A stretch of 64,000 nucleotides of DNA from positions 62,001 through 126,000 of the forward strand of contig NZ_FQVF01000009.1 in NCBI RefSeq assembly GCF_900129155.1, in the 5' to 3' direction. Below, one piece after another: positions 7,606-14,348 of the stretch; the first letter of the stretch is position 1; each line of letters begins with the position of its first letter. The stretch comes from Marinomonas polaris DSM 16579. Lineage in GTDB: Bacteria; Pseudomonadota; Gammaproteobacteria; Pseudomonadales; Marinomonadaceae. Both the position numbers and the translations under genes were made by a program. The notes under the pieces were generated by a model, which was not told the DNA's origin, did no database searches, and saw only the letters and a list, made by a program, of their open reading frames with translations.

Positions 7606-7693
7606 TGCTAACAAGGCAAATGCACTCGGACTGTCCAAAGCTGCATAGCTAAGCGACGCAGCTTTGGACAGTCAGTGTTTTGCGACGTTAAGT
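7606..7693 (+). other. attC site
   Basis: Left core TGCTAAC, right end CGACG|TTAAGT. The arms ACTGTCCAAAGCTGC and GCAGCTTTGGACAGT are perfect complements around an 11-base loop, giving the best hairpin of the array. It follows the stop codon of the membrane-protein gene by five bases. Confidence 0.85.
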
Positions 7694-7705
7694 GTTAGGT
7701 GAAAG

Positions 7706-7754
7706 ATGAGTAAGCCTCCAAAAGAAATAGACGGAGTTAAAGTTTTGGAGGGAA
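7706..7754 (+). pseudogene. Truncated cassette gene start
   Basis: The next cassette begins at 7688 (TTAAGTGTTAGG). ATG 7706 after GTGAAAG opens MSKPPKEIDGVKVLEGI, then the sequence enters the hairpin element. The reading frame continues by chance to 7957 through the hairpin and the gpD copy in a wrong frame, so only the first ~16 codons are native. Confidence 0.5.
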
Positions 7755-7800
7755 TTTGGGGGCAGATGAAAAATAGTACTGAATCTTCATCGCCCCCAAA
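7755..7800. repeat. TTTGGGG..CCCCAAA inverted repeat, copy 3
   Basis: TTTGGGGGCAGATGAA and TTCATCGCCCCCAAA pair perfectly apart from one bulged A. Again it lies between a truncated cassette and a gpD 3' copy. Confidence 0.75.
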
Positions 7801-8058
7801 AAACTCCGCCAAAGCTACGACAACCCAACCACCGCCCAACAAGCCTGTCAAGACGACCTCATCAAAAGGCAACGCCAAGGCTCCAGCGTCACACTCGACG
7901 CTCTTCTTGACTAGATACGGGCAACCCAACTCGTCGCAGAAGGCATCCTCACCCTAAACGACACCTTCCCACCCGAAATGAAAGGCAACTGGTCCACCGC
8001 AAGAGGAGACAGCAAAGCAGGGTATCGGTGTAACGTGGTGGCTAGTGAGGTGGTGTAG
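7801..8058 (+). pseudogene. Duplicated 3' end of gpD, copy 3
   Basis: Carries the same replaced block (CTCTTCTTGACTAGATAC near 7900-7917) as the copy at 3665 and a further small deletion near 7995 (GGTCCACCGC). The frame is broken. It ends in TAG at 8056-8058 instead of TGA. Confidence 0.87.
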
Positions 8059-8118
8059 GTGTTTTTGCAGGTTGCAGACTTAGAAAATTGTATTAGATGG
8101 GCGTCGTTAGAAAGGGAT

Positions 8119-8316
8119 TTACAATTGTTTTATTGAATAAACAACTAGTAACTTGATGCTGTTGATGATTTTAATATCAAATGGGATTAAATAATTTAGG
8201 TGAAAGGTTTTATAGTATCTAAATAGTTGTAACATTAATCTCACGATCCGGGTAATTCCACTTGGATCTACTTCATACAATGAATCCAAAATTAACTCAA
8301 TTAAATTACTTTTCAT
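8119..8316 (-). CDS. Possible small hydrophobic protein
   Basis: 65 codons on the minus strand starting at 8316. AGGAG lies six bases before the ATG, which is the main support. The product is rich in Leu, Ile and Tyr, with hydrophobic stretches near residues 3-12 and 40-60 and Lys/Arg between. No family recognised. It lies in the otherwise featureless stretch 8059-8475 between two gpD copies, opposite in direction to the other cargo. It could be chance in AT-rich DNA. Confidence 0.35.
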   Translation of the reverse strand: MKSNLIELILDSLYEVDPSGITRIVRLMLQLFRYYKTFHLNYLIPFDIKIINSIKLLVVYSIKQL

Positions 8317-8475
8317 AAATTACTCCTATTTTTTGGAGGTCATTCTCCTATAGGGTAACTTAGCTATTAGATACGGATAATTTTGAGTGGTAAATGCAGC
8401 CAGTAGCCTGACAACATACAGTTTTAAAAATTGTTAAGTAGGCATGTTGGCAATCGCTAAGTAAGGTTGGAAGTG

Positions 8476-8682
8476 AAAGCCAACGACAAGGCTCCAGCGT
8501 CACCCTCGACACACTTATTTACTAGGTATGGGCAACCTAAGCTCGTCGCAGAAGGCATCCTCACCCTAAACGACACCTTCCCACCGAAAATGAAAGGCAA
8601 CTGGTCCATCGACAAAGTCACCGCACGAGACGACAGCAAAGCAGGGTGTCGGTGTTCCGTGGTGGCTAGTGAGGTTGTTTGA
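8476..8682 (+). pseudogene. Duplicated 3' end of gpD, copy 4
   Basis: Shorter copy starting at AAAGCCAACGACAAGGCTCC. It has a relative of the replaced block (ACACTTATTTACTAGGTATG), so it belongs with the copies at 3665 and 7801. It ends TTTGA at 8682. Immediately after comes TTAATTTAACTCTGACCC and the insertion-sequence remnants. Confidence 0.85.
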
Positions 8683-8714
8683 GTTTAATTTAACTCTGAC
8701 CCTAATTATTCACA

Positions 8715-8970
8715 ACGACTTCCGTAAAATGCTCACCAAAGTCACGATCGAAACCGCCCTCAATGTCGAGATGGATGATCATCTTGGTTACGATCGACAT
8801 GAAAAAAACCATGCACCCAACAGTCGTAATGGGTTTACCTCCAAAACACTCAAGACCGAAGATGGCAGCTTTGTCGTCGACACGCCCCGCGACCGTAGTT
8901 TTGAACCCAAGTTAGTCCGCAAGCACCAAACGCGCTTTGCGTCCATGGACGATAAAATCCTGAGGTTGTT
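8715..8970 (+). pseudogene. IS256-family transposase fragment
   Basis: The reading frame shows MLTKVTIETALNVEMDDHLG, then SRNGFTSKTLKTEDG and TPRDRSFEPKLVRKHQTR, the typical N-terminal region of IS256/Mutator transposases. The catalytic DDE part is absent. It joins an IS3-type fragment at about 8970. Confidence 0.85.
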
Positions 8971-8975
8971 GAGTG

Positions 8976-9158
8976 TTTTTTGGCAGCCTAAAACACAACT
9001 GGATATTTAAAGTACATCAGTCCACACGTCAGCATATGAGAAAAGATGCCGCAGTTTACATGAGGTATTACAACCTCGAAAGACTGCATTCGGCGAACAA
9101 CGATATGTCACTGGTTGACTATGAAAATTCTCTAATAAAAGTGTCCAGTTTAGGTTGA
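8976..9158 (+). pseudogene. IS3-family transposase C-terminal fragment
   Basis: FFGSLKHNWIFKVHQST and YMRYYNLERLHSANNDMS are characteristic of the C-terminus of IS3-group OrfB. Only the last ~60 codons remain. It is fused directly to an IS256 fragment, so at least two insertion and deletion events happened here. Confidence 0.85.
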
Positions 9159-9314
9159 CCAGAACAGGTTTATTACAATGCTATTTTCCGAGTGCACACG
9201 TTAGCATCGAAACGGCATACCAGGTTCTACGAAGATTTATATTTAAAGACAGGCATTGAAGTCTTCTATGGAATCTGTCAAGTTGGTACGATAAGTCTTA
9301 AAGCCTTGGCTTGA
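9159..9314 (+). pseudogene. Unidentified coding remnant
   Basis: An open stretch in the same frame as the IS3 stop reads ...VHTLASKRHTRFYEDLY and ends ISLKALA at 9314. There is no start signal. It may be the tail of a lost gene; the family is not recognised. Confidence 0.25.
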
Positions 9315-9346
9315 TTTAATAGGGTGAATCTGTGAGCTAGTTAAGT

Positions 9347-10126
9347 ATGCATAGTATGGAACCGTTACCGTATCTAAAAGAGATAAAACTTAAAAAAAAT
9401 CTGATTGAATCATTCGATCACTATCCTTTTTCAATAGCTGCTATTAAAGGGCTCCGTAGTATTGAATTTGGTAAAGATGTAACCATTTTCGTTGGTGAAA
9501 ATGGTAGTGGTAAATCTACTCTTCTTGAAGCGATCGCTGTCGGCTTAGGGTTCAATGCTGAAGGTGGCTCCAAAAACTTTAGTTTTGGTACTAGGAAAAC
9601 ACATTCTGAATTACATAGTTATCTACAATTTTCAAGATCATTTAAGCGATACAATGATGGCTTTTTCCTGCGGGCAGAGAGTTTTTACAACGTAGCAACG
9701 CATATGGATGAACTTGATGAAGAAGTATATGATTTTGGGTACTTGCCACCGCCTCCCGAGATTAAAAACCGCTATGGTGGAAATTCTTTGCATAACCAGT
9801 CTCATGGGGAATCGTTTATTTCGTTATTATTTGAACGTTTTAGTGGGAATGGGCTATATCTACTCGACGAACCTGAGTCAGCGCTTTCTCCTGCAAAACA
9901 ATTAAGTGTATTGAGTCGAATGCGTCAGTTAGTTAATAACCAATCTCAATTTATTATGGCTACCCATTCCCCGATTCTCATGGCATATCCTGATGCTAAA
10001 ATTTACCAAATAGATCAGTCAGGTATATATCCAATTCAATTTGAGGATACCGATCATTACCAAATTACGAAGGCATTTCTGAACAATCCTGAGCCTATGT
10101 TAAAAGAGCTATTTTTTAATGAATAG
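9347..10126 (+). CDS. Predicted AAA ATPase (COG3910-like), copy 1
   Basis: 259-residue ABC-type/AAA ATPase. Walker A GENGSGKST near residues 50-58, an ABC signature-like QSHGESF near 150, Walker B LYLLDEPESALSP near 172-184 and the H-loop ATHSPI near 205. All are in place, so it is probably active. Such stand-alone ATPases of unknown function are common; some relatives work in phage defence or DNA repair. A close paralogue is encoded at 27366-28118; both start MEPLPYLK after two or three residues, which supports the start. It is not linked to an obvious partner gene. Confidence 0.8.
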   Translation: MHSMEPLPYLKEIKLKKNLIESFDHYPFSIAAIKGLRSIEFGKDVTIFVGENGSGKSTLLEAIAVGLGFNAEGGSKNFSFGTRKTHSELHSYLQFSRSFKRYNDGFFLRAESFYNVATHMDELDEEVYDFGYLPPPPEIKNRYGGNSLHNQSHGESFISLLFERFSGNGLYLLDEPESALSPAKQLSVLSRMRQLVNNQSQFIMATHSPILMAYPDAKIYQIDQSGIYPIQFEDTDHYQITKAFLNNPEPMLKELFFNE

Positions 10127-10290
10127 ATTCACTGCTACTCCATAGATCGAAAGTTGAAAGGGTCGATAAATCGAATAGTTGGTAAAATTCAATCACGATA
10201 AAAGAGTCTTTAATCAGAAAAAATCCTGTAATTAATTCTGTGTAACTGAAAGGGTTTACAAATAGCCCACCAAGCGCTCTTCAAATTTGA

Positions 10291-10337
10291 GTTTGGGGTA
10301 AGATGAAAAACTATACTGTTTTTCATCTGACCCAAAC
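10291..10337. repeat. TTTGGGG..CCCAAAC inverted repeat, copy 4
   Basis: GTTTGGGGTAAGATGAAAAAC and GTTTTTCATCTGACCCAAAC form the longest and most regular hairpin of this family (about 20-bp arms, loop of six). It stands alone, with no cassette or gpD copy beside it. The rest of 10127-10599 holds no gene; GGGCAGG (10447) and CCTGCCC (10488) form another loose inverted repeat. Confidence 0.75.
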
Positions 10338-10599
10338 CTCGATACCGATAATTTCAGTTTCTGTGGCCTACGAACCAAACATTAGTCCGTTTATTTTGAA
10401 TGGTCGATTACACTGCGTTACACGAAGCGTTAAAAAAACGAGGGAGGGCAGGTAGGGAATAGATTATTGGATGTATCTCCATTGACCCCTGCCCAATCTT
10501 GATCTAGTATTTATCTTGCACTGGCAAAATCCAGTGCCGGGAATCTCACCCCGATTTACCAAAGCGGCCTAAAACACGCACCGCGTGTTTTTTTGTGGC

Positions 10600-10745
10600 C
10601 GGAGTCCGCCTGTTATGGTGGGTCTTTGTTGGGCCAGCTTCGGCTGGGCCGTACCTTTGGGCGGTTGTGAGATCCTGATTTAGACCCACCACCTTACTGA
10701 GCATCTCACCTCGTTTGGTGGTTAATAACCTAACCAAAGGAGGCC
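10600..10745 (+). ncRNA. c4-like antisense RNA region before antirepressor
   Basis: In P1/P7-type phages c4 RNA pairs with the leader of the antirepressor message and blocks its translation. Here GGTGGGTCT (10617-10625) matches AGACCCACC (10682-10690), and GTGAGAT (10667-10673) matches ATCTCAC (10703-10709), just before the AAAGGAGG start signal of the antirepressor gene. Between them CCAGCTTCGGCTGG forms a stem with a TTCG loop, and CCGCC (10606) pairs with GGCGG (10660). The arrangement fits the c4 RNA class. The exact ends are not determined. Confidence 0.5.
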
Positions 10746-10749
10746 AAAC

Positions 10750-11376
10750 ATGGCTGTGCAACTCATTCCGCTTCACACTCGCTCTATCAACGAGCAAACC
10801 CTCGATACCGTAAACGCCCGTGATCTTCACACCTTTCTTGAACTAGGCCGCGATTTCAATACTTGGATTAACGCTCGTATCAAACGTTATGGTTTTATTG
10901 AAGGAGAAGACTTTAAGTGTGTTGAAAATTTGAGCTCCCCAAAATGGGGGAGCACAAAATCAAGAGTGCAGAAAGTGAAGGATTACTTCCTAACGTTAGA
11001 CATGGCAAAAGAACTGGCCATGGTCGAACGCAACGACAAGGGTAAACAAGCCCGCCGCTACTTCATCGACTGCGAAAAACAACTCCACGAGCAAAAACAA
11101 CTTCCCGCCACCACGCCCAACAAGGCACTCCTCGAAACTAGCTTCCAAGAAACTAGCTTCCAAGAAACAGAAAAATACCAACTCCTCAACGACATGGTCA
11201 AAGCCATGAAACTAGAAAGCAGCCCCGTCGTCATCCCCTCTAAAGAACTCGTCGACCTAATCCAAGCCGTCCGCATGTACCAAACCCAAATCGCCCAACT
11301 ACACACACCAGACTGGGTAAACGACAACATTACCCGCGTCAAAGACCTCGCCCAACGCAACTTCACAGACTTTTAA
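10750..11376 (+). CDS. Phage antirepressor, AntA/AntB domain
   Basis: 208 residues. The N-terminal ~110 residues (NARDLHTFLELGRDFNTWI, YGFIEGEDF, YFLTLDMAKELAMVERN) match the AntA/AntB antirepressor domain. The C-terminal part is a charged linker and a short conserved end. Antirepressors inactivate the phage repressor and trigger induction. The start follows AAAGGAGG. A 15-base tandem repeat (ETSFQ twice, near residues 134-143) lies in the linker. The last bases of the gene are repeated at 13018-13069 beyond the TA cargo. Confidence 0.85.
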   Translation: MAVQLIPLHTRSINEQTLDTVNARDLHTFLELGRDFNTWINARIKRYGFIEGEDFKCVENLSSPKWGSTKSRVQKVKDYFLTLDMAKELAMVERNDKGKQARRYFIDCEKQLHEQKQLPATTPNKALLETSFQETSFQETEKYQLLNDMVKAMKLESSPVVIPSKELVDLIQAVRMYQTQIAQLHTPDWVNDNITRVKDLAQRNFTDF

Positions 11377-11390
11377 ACGACAGGCACAAA

Positions 11391-11412
11391 AAAGCCCACC
11401 GAGGTGGGCTTT
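11391..11412 (+). terminator. Rho-independent terminator after antirepressor
   Basis: AAAGCCCACC, GA, GGTGGGCTTT, followed by CGTCTTTTTT. It starts 14 bases after the stop codon. Confidence 0.85.
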
Positions 11413-11510
11413 CGTCTTTTTTAAGCGTCATGACAACCCCTTACGCAAGATCGAAAACCTAGATTGTAGCGCTGAATTTAACGCCCTCAATTTTGAGGCG
11501 GCTGCGCAGC

Positions 11511-11695
11511 AACCCAATCAAGACGACCTCATCAAAAGTCAACGTCAAGGCACCGGCGTCGCAGAAGGCATCCTCACCATAAACGACACCTTCCCACCCG
11601 AAATGAAAGGCTACTGGTCCATCGACAAAGTCACCGCACGAGGAGACAGCAAAGCAGGGTACAGGTGTTCTGTGGTGGCTAGTGAAGTGGTTTGA
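11511..11695 (+). pseudogene. Duplicated 3' end of gpD, copy 5
   Basis: Resumes gpD sequence at AACCCAATCAAGACGACC and, after a ~36-base internal deletion, continues to TGA at 11693-11695. It is 9 kb from the tail genes and just before the TacAT-like operon, so a gpD 3' end again borders accessory genes. The bases in front (TTTAACGCCCTCAATTTTGA) recur at 13149-13168. Confidence 0.85.
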
Positions 11696-11701
11696 GTTTA
11701 T

Positions 11702-11760
11702 GTGGTGCCATTTTGGCAGCATGTTGACTATTTTTTTTGGTGATGCCATAATGGCGCCAC
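11702..11760 (+). promoter_or_regulatory. Promoter and paired operators of TacAT-like module
   Basis: TTGACT (11724-11729), 17 bp, CATAAT (11747-11752) is a good sigma-70 promoter. It is flanked by inverted operators: GTGGTGCCATTTTGGCA (11702-11718) and TGCCATAATGGCGCCAC (11744-11760) are complementary at 15 of 17 positions. This suits autoregulation by the DUF1778 antitoxin. Confidence 0.7.
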
Positions 11761-11823
11761 TTAGAGGCTGAGGCCCAAAACGGTAGATAAAAGACTGTAA
11801 ATAAAACAGTCTTGGAGAAAACT

Positions 11824-12144
11824 ATGACTATATCTCATGTCCAAGAAAATGTGCGGCTCGTCGCTAGAGCGCCAAAAGAGGTTCAAGAGATCATTACTAA
11901 TGCGGCGGAGTTATCCGGTGCTTCAATGTCTCAGTTTATGATTGATGCAGCCTTAGAGAGGGCAAAAGAAGTGGTAGAGCGAAACAGGCTACTGACGTTA
12001 TCTATGGAAGGGGCTAACCGATTTTTTGAAGCATTAGACAATCCGCCAGAGATTCAACATCTTGATGATGCTTACAAAGCGCTAAAGGATTATGAAAATG
12101 GCACTGTCACCTTTGAAAGAAAGCCACAATCGAAAACGCTTTGA
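11824..12144 (+). CDS. DUF1778 antitoxin (TacA-like)
   Basis: 106 residues from ATG 11824 after GGAG. The ribbon-helix-helix N-terminus (NVRLVARAPKEVQEIITNAA, then LSGASMSQFMIDAA) is typical of DUF1778 antitoxins. These bind operator DNA and, through the C-terminal tail (FFEALDNPPE), neutralise a GNAT acetyltransferase toxin. It overlaps the next gene by 53 bases. Confidence 0.88.
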   Translation: MTISHVQENVRLVARAPKEVQEIITNAAELSGASMSQFMIDAALERAKEVVERNRLLTLSMEGANRFFEALDNPPEIQHLDDAYKALKDYENGTVTFERKPQSKTL

Positions 12145-12601
12145 TTGTGGCAATGAGCGAATTAACAAATTTCTAAAGGAGTCTGCGAACAGTGCAGCAA
12201 AGCGAAACCTATCTAGGACGTTTGTTCTGGAAGGGAGCGATGAAACAGACATTGCGGGCTTCTACTCGCTCAGTAATATTGAGGTCAAAGTTCCTGTTCC
12301 TCATAAACTGTACAAGAAATACCCTAACCCATTGCCCGGCGTGACATTAGCCAGAATGGGCGTGGATGAAGGTTACCAAGGGCAGGGCATCGCCAAAATC
12401 ATGGTAATCGATGCAATGCGGCGAACCTTGCTGATAAACGAGAACATGGGTGTTGTTGGATTATTTGTAGACGCCAAAGATGATGATCTAGTTACATTTT
12501 ATCAGAATCGCGGCTTCATCTTCCTTCAGAAGGAAGAACATACCTTCAAACTTTGGATGCCGATCGACTCCATTGTGACATTCTTCAAAGATCGAAAATA
12601 A
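12092..12601 (+). CDS. GNAT acetyltransferase toxin (TacT-like)
   Basis: 169 residues of the GNAT family paired with DUF1778 antitoxins. FDCGNERINKFLKE near the N-terminus, LARMGVDEGYQGQGIAKIM (acetyl-CoA binding, with the QGQGI loop) near 90-105, and a conserved YQNRGF near 143. TacT-type toxins acetylate aminoacyl-tRNAs and stop translation. Starts at 12092 or 12098. Its 3' end abuts a truncated higB, showing that this module was inserted next to or into a HigBA module. Confidence 0.85.
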   Translation: MKMALSPLKESHNRKRFDCGNERINKFLKESANSAAKRNLSRTFVLEGSDETDIAGFYSLSNIEVKVPVPHKLYKKYPNPLPGVTLARMGVDEGYQGQGIAKIMVIDAMRRTLLINENMGVVGLFVDAKDDDLVTFYQNRGFIFLQKEEHTFKLWMPIDSIVTFFKDRK

Positions 12602-12723
12602 CCGAATTTTGGGAAGGCAGTCGAGATGGGATTTGGTCTATTACTGTGAACGGGAATTGGCGTATTACTTTCGAGTTTGTTGATGGTAATGCTTACATTC
12701 TCAACTATGAGGATTATCACTAA
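12595..12723 (+). pseudogene. higB: higB toxin remnant (C-terminal ~40 codons)
   Basis: The frame ending at 12723 reads ITEFWEGSRDGIWSI, NGNWRITFEF, AYILNYEDYH, the conserved C-terminus of HigB/RelE toxins. The N-terminal half is missing; the sequence in front is the end of the GNAT gene. The toxin is therefore dead, while the antitoxin gene is intact and overlaps the stop (TAATG). Confidence 0.8.
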
Positions 12724-13016
12724 TGAATATGCACAACCCTCCGCACCCAGGCGAATTTATTTACAATGTTTATCTTGAGCCCGCGGGTTTTAGCTGCCGC
12801 TTTTTAGCCAAGCAATTGGATGTCGCATCGTCCACGTTAAGTCGTGTCCTGAAAGGACAGAGCGCGGTGTCACCTGAAATGGCATTGCGTCTATCTAAAG
12901 CACTTGGCAGAACGCCTGAGAGTTGGTTGGCCATGCAAGATGCCTATGATCTTTGGCAGGCTAAGCAACATCTAAATTTAGCGAATGTTCATCCTGTTAA
13001 TTTTGCATCGGCCTAG
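12723..13016 (+). CDS. higA: HigA-family antitoxin
   Basis: 97-residue XRE helix-turn-helix protein. HPGEFIYNVYLEPAG, LAKQLDVASSTLSRVLKGQ and LGRTPESWLAMQ are diagnostic of HigA. It normally represses its own operon and neutralises HigB. Here its toxin partner is truncated, so it is an orphan antitoxin that might still neutralise related toxins elsewhere. Confidence 0.9.
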   Translation: MNMHNPPHPGEFIYNVYLEPAGFSCRFLAKQLDVASSTLSRVLKGQSAVSPEMALRLSKALGRTPESWLAMQDAYDLWQAKQHLNLANVHPVNFASA

Positions 13017-13017
13017 A

Positions 13018-13069
13018 CCAAGCCGTCCGCATGTACCAAACCGCCCAACGTAGCTTCACAGACTTCTAA
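13018..13069 (+). pseudogene. Duplicated 3' end of antirepressor gene
   Basis: CCAAGCCGTCCGCATGTACC is identical to the antirepressor gene near 11262-11282. After an internal deletion the copy ends CTTCACAGACTTCTAA, matching the gene end at 11361-11376. The TacAT/HigA cargo therefore lies between the true gene end and this copy. Confidence 0.85.
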
Positions 13070-13095
13070 TTGATAGATCGTGTTTACTGGTTAAA

Positions 13096-13127
13096 TTAAC
13101 ATCTTCTCATTTTTGAGGAGATGTTAA
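13096..13127 (+). terminator. Hairpin, possible terminator
   Basis: TTAACATCTTCTCA, TTTT loop, TGAGGAGATGTTAA; 14-bp arms with one G-T pair. A T-rich stretch is only weakly present downstream, so it may not be a strong terminator. Confidence 0.5.
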
Positions 13128-13145
13128 TTGCCACCCTTTATTTGA

Positions 13146-13238
13146 TTACTTAACGCCCTCAATTTTGAGGTGGTTGAATATGAGGATGGAAAAGTGGAGT
13201 TACGCCCTATGTATCGAATTATTGATGGCGTGTACTAG
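13146..13238 (+). pseudogene. Unidentified C-terminal coding remnant
   Basis: Open frame reading LLNALNFEVVEYEDGK and ending RPMYRIIDGVY before TAG. It has no start. The bases TTAACGCCCTCAATTTTGAG at its start also occur at 11478-11498, so it probably belongs to the shuffled phage DNA. The source gene is not recognised. Confidence 0.35.
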
Positions 13239-13240
13239 GA

Positions 13241-13639
13241 TTAGATTTCTCTTCTAAAGGCTTCGGCTTCTCGGCCAATCTGTTCCATCAAAGGCATGTC
13301 TTCTTGTTTCTCGTGGGCTGGCGGATCAAGAATAGCAATCAGTAGATAGTGATTTTCATCGAAATAGCCAGGGCAATAGATAAGACACTTGTCGCTTGTA
13401 CGTGCTTGCTGATTACGGATTTTTGGCCATTTGGTGAAGTGAATAGGTAGGTGGGCTAGGTGTATGTGCCAGACATTCTCTTCTCTGCAAATCGTGGGGC
13501 GGTTATTGTCACCGTCTCTGCCAAAATGAAGGGGCGGAATGCCTGTTTCTTTATACAGAGCAAAGTCTTTGGCTAAGTCGCTTATATCTGGGTGATCAGT
13601 AAGGAAAGAGCTAACACTGACTTGTATTTGAGAGGACAT
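13241..13639 (-). CDS. yafO: YafO-family toxin (mRNA interferase)
   Basis: 132 residues. LHFGRD near residue 37, VWHIHLAHLP, RTSDKCLIYCPGYFDE and the end IGREAEAFRREI align with E. coli YafO, a ribosome-dependent mRNA interferase. The length matches. The gene follows a 63-codon gene by three bases, which should encode the antitoxin. That partner does not look like classical YafN. Confidence 0.85.
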   Translation of the reverse strand: MSSQIQVSVSSFLTDHPDISDLAKDFALYKETGIPPLHFGRDGDNNRPTICREENVWHIHLAHLPIHFTKWPKIRNQQARTSDKCLIYCPGYFDENHYLLIAILDPPAHEKQEDMPLMEQIGREAEAFRREI

Positions 13640-13642
13640 TTA

Positions 13643-13834
13643 TTAGATAACGCGAACCCAGCCAGACGTTGTTTTGTCTTTTATGGCGGCTTCAAGACCT
13701 TCGCGTGATGTTTTTTCAAGCCCAGCAATATCATAATGCTTCATTTCTTTAGCATCTTTGCTAGCTTGCTTAGTCTTGTTGTGACGAGATAAAGACATCG
13801 GAGTGGATGGCTTATACTCTGATACGGTATTCAT
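13643..13834 (-). CDS. Putative antitoxin of YafO-like toxin
   Basis: 63 residues, basic and Lys/Ser/Thr-rich, probably flexible: SLSRHNKTKQASKDAKEMK and a C-terminal TTSGWVRVI. It precedes the toxin gene by three bases in the same operon, the usual antitoxin position. It is shorter than YafN (97 residues) and shows no Phd/YefM fold motif that I can see. Antitoxin function is inferred from position, together with a palindromic operator upstream. Confidence 0.6.
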   Translation of the reverse strand: MNTVSEYKPSTPMSLSRHNKTKQASKDAKEMKHYDIAGLEKTSREGLEAAIKDKTTSGWVRVI

Positions 13835-13881
13835 GGTTTCACCTAAAAATGTAAAATTATATTACAGCCGTATTTATAGCT

Positions 13882-13905
13882 AAGTTTGACGAGATCGTCA
13901 AACTT
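13882..13905 (-). promoter_or_regulatory. Palindromic operator of YafO-like module
   Basis: AAGTTTGACGA, GA, TCGTCAAACTT: perfect 11-bp arms about 50 bases upstream of the antitoxin start. GTGATCA occurs twice nearby (13911 and 13953). Probably bound by the antitoxin complex. Confidence 0.6.
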
Positions 13906-13956
13906 ATAACGTGATCAAATGTTAACCAAACAATGATTTTCTGAGTGAATGCGTGA

Positions 13957-14062
13957 TCACTGACTTGTCTGTAAGGCTCTTCTTAACTCATCCTGGAGCG
14001 CTTCTAAACGCTCTGCTACGACATGCTGATTGGCTTCTGGTATCGCTGAGATATTAGCATTC
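13957..14062 (-). pseudogene. C-terminal coding remnant
   Basis: The minus-strand frame reads NISAIPEANQHVVAERL and EALQDELRRALQTSQ then stop at 13957, with an in-frame stop just upstream. It may be the end of a lost regulator or antitoxin gene. The remaining DNA to 14348 shows no convincing gene. Confidence 0.3.
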
Positions 14063-14348
14063 TAGGTCGGTGAGAAGTGGCTGTCAGTGTTCTCAGGTGG
14101 TTTTGGAATGTAATATCTTGTTGCAAGCCAATTTTCAGTTTAAGAAATAAGTATGCATTTGTGTCAGTGTTTCTCTTCCCAATTTCATTTTTCCTAAAAC
14201 AAACACCTAATATCCAGTAAATATGCAAACTAGCCGTTTGGGGTTTTATCCTAGGGTTACGTCCTTATAGTAATTAGTAACATTTTATGAGGTTATGGCT
14301 GTTTAGAGTTTGGGTCATTTTCCTTGAGGTTTAAAAAGGAGGCAAGTT

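Noticed and set aside
1..8100. CRISPR array
   Set aside because: The repeats are long (150-270 bp), few and unevenly spaced, with genes between; no cas gene is present.
10546..10830. 94-codon minus-strand ORF
   Set aside because: Antisense to the c4-like RNA and the antirepressor start; no ribosome site.
14016..14228. 70-codon minus-strand ORF
   Set aside because: No ribosome site, no domain, overlaps a different coding remnant; probably chance.
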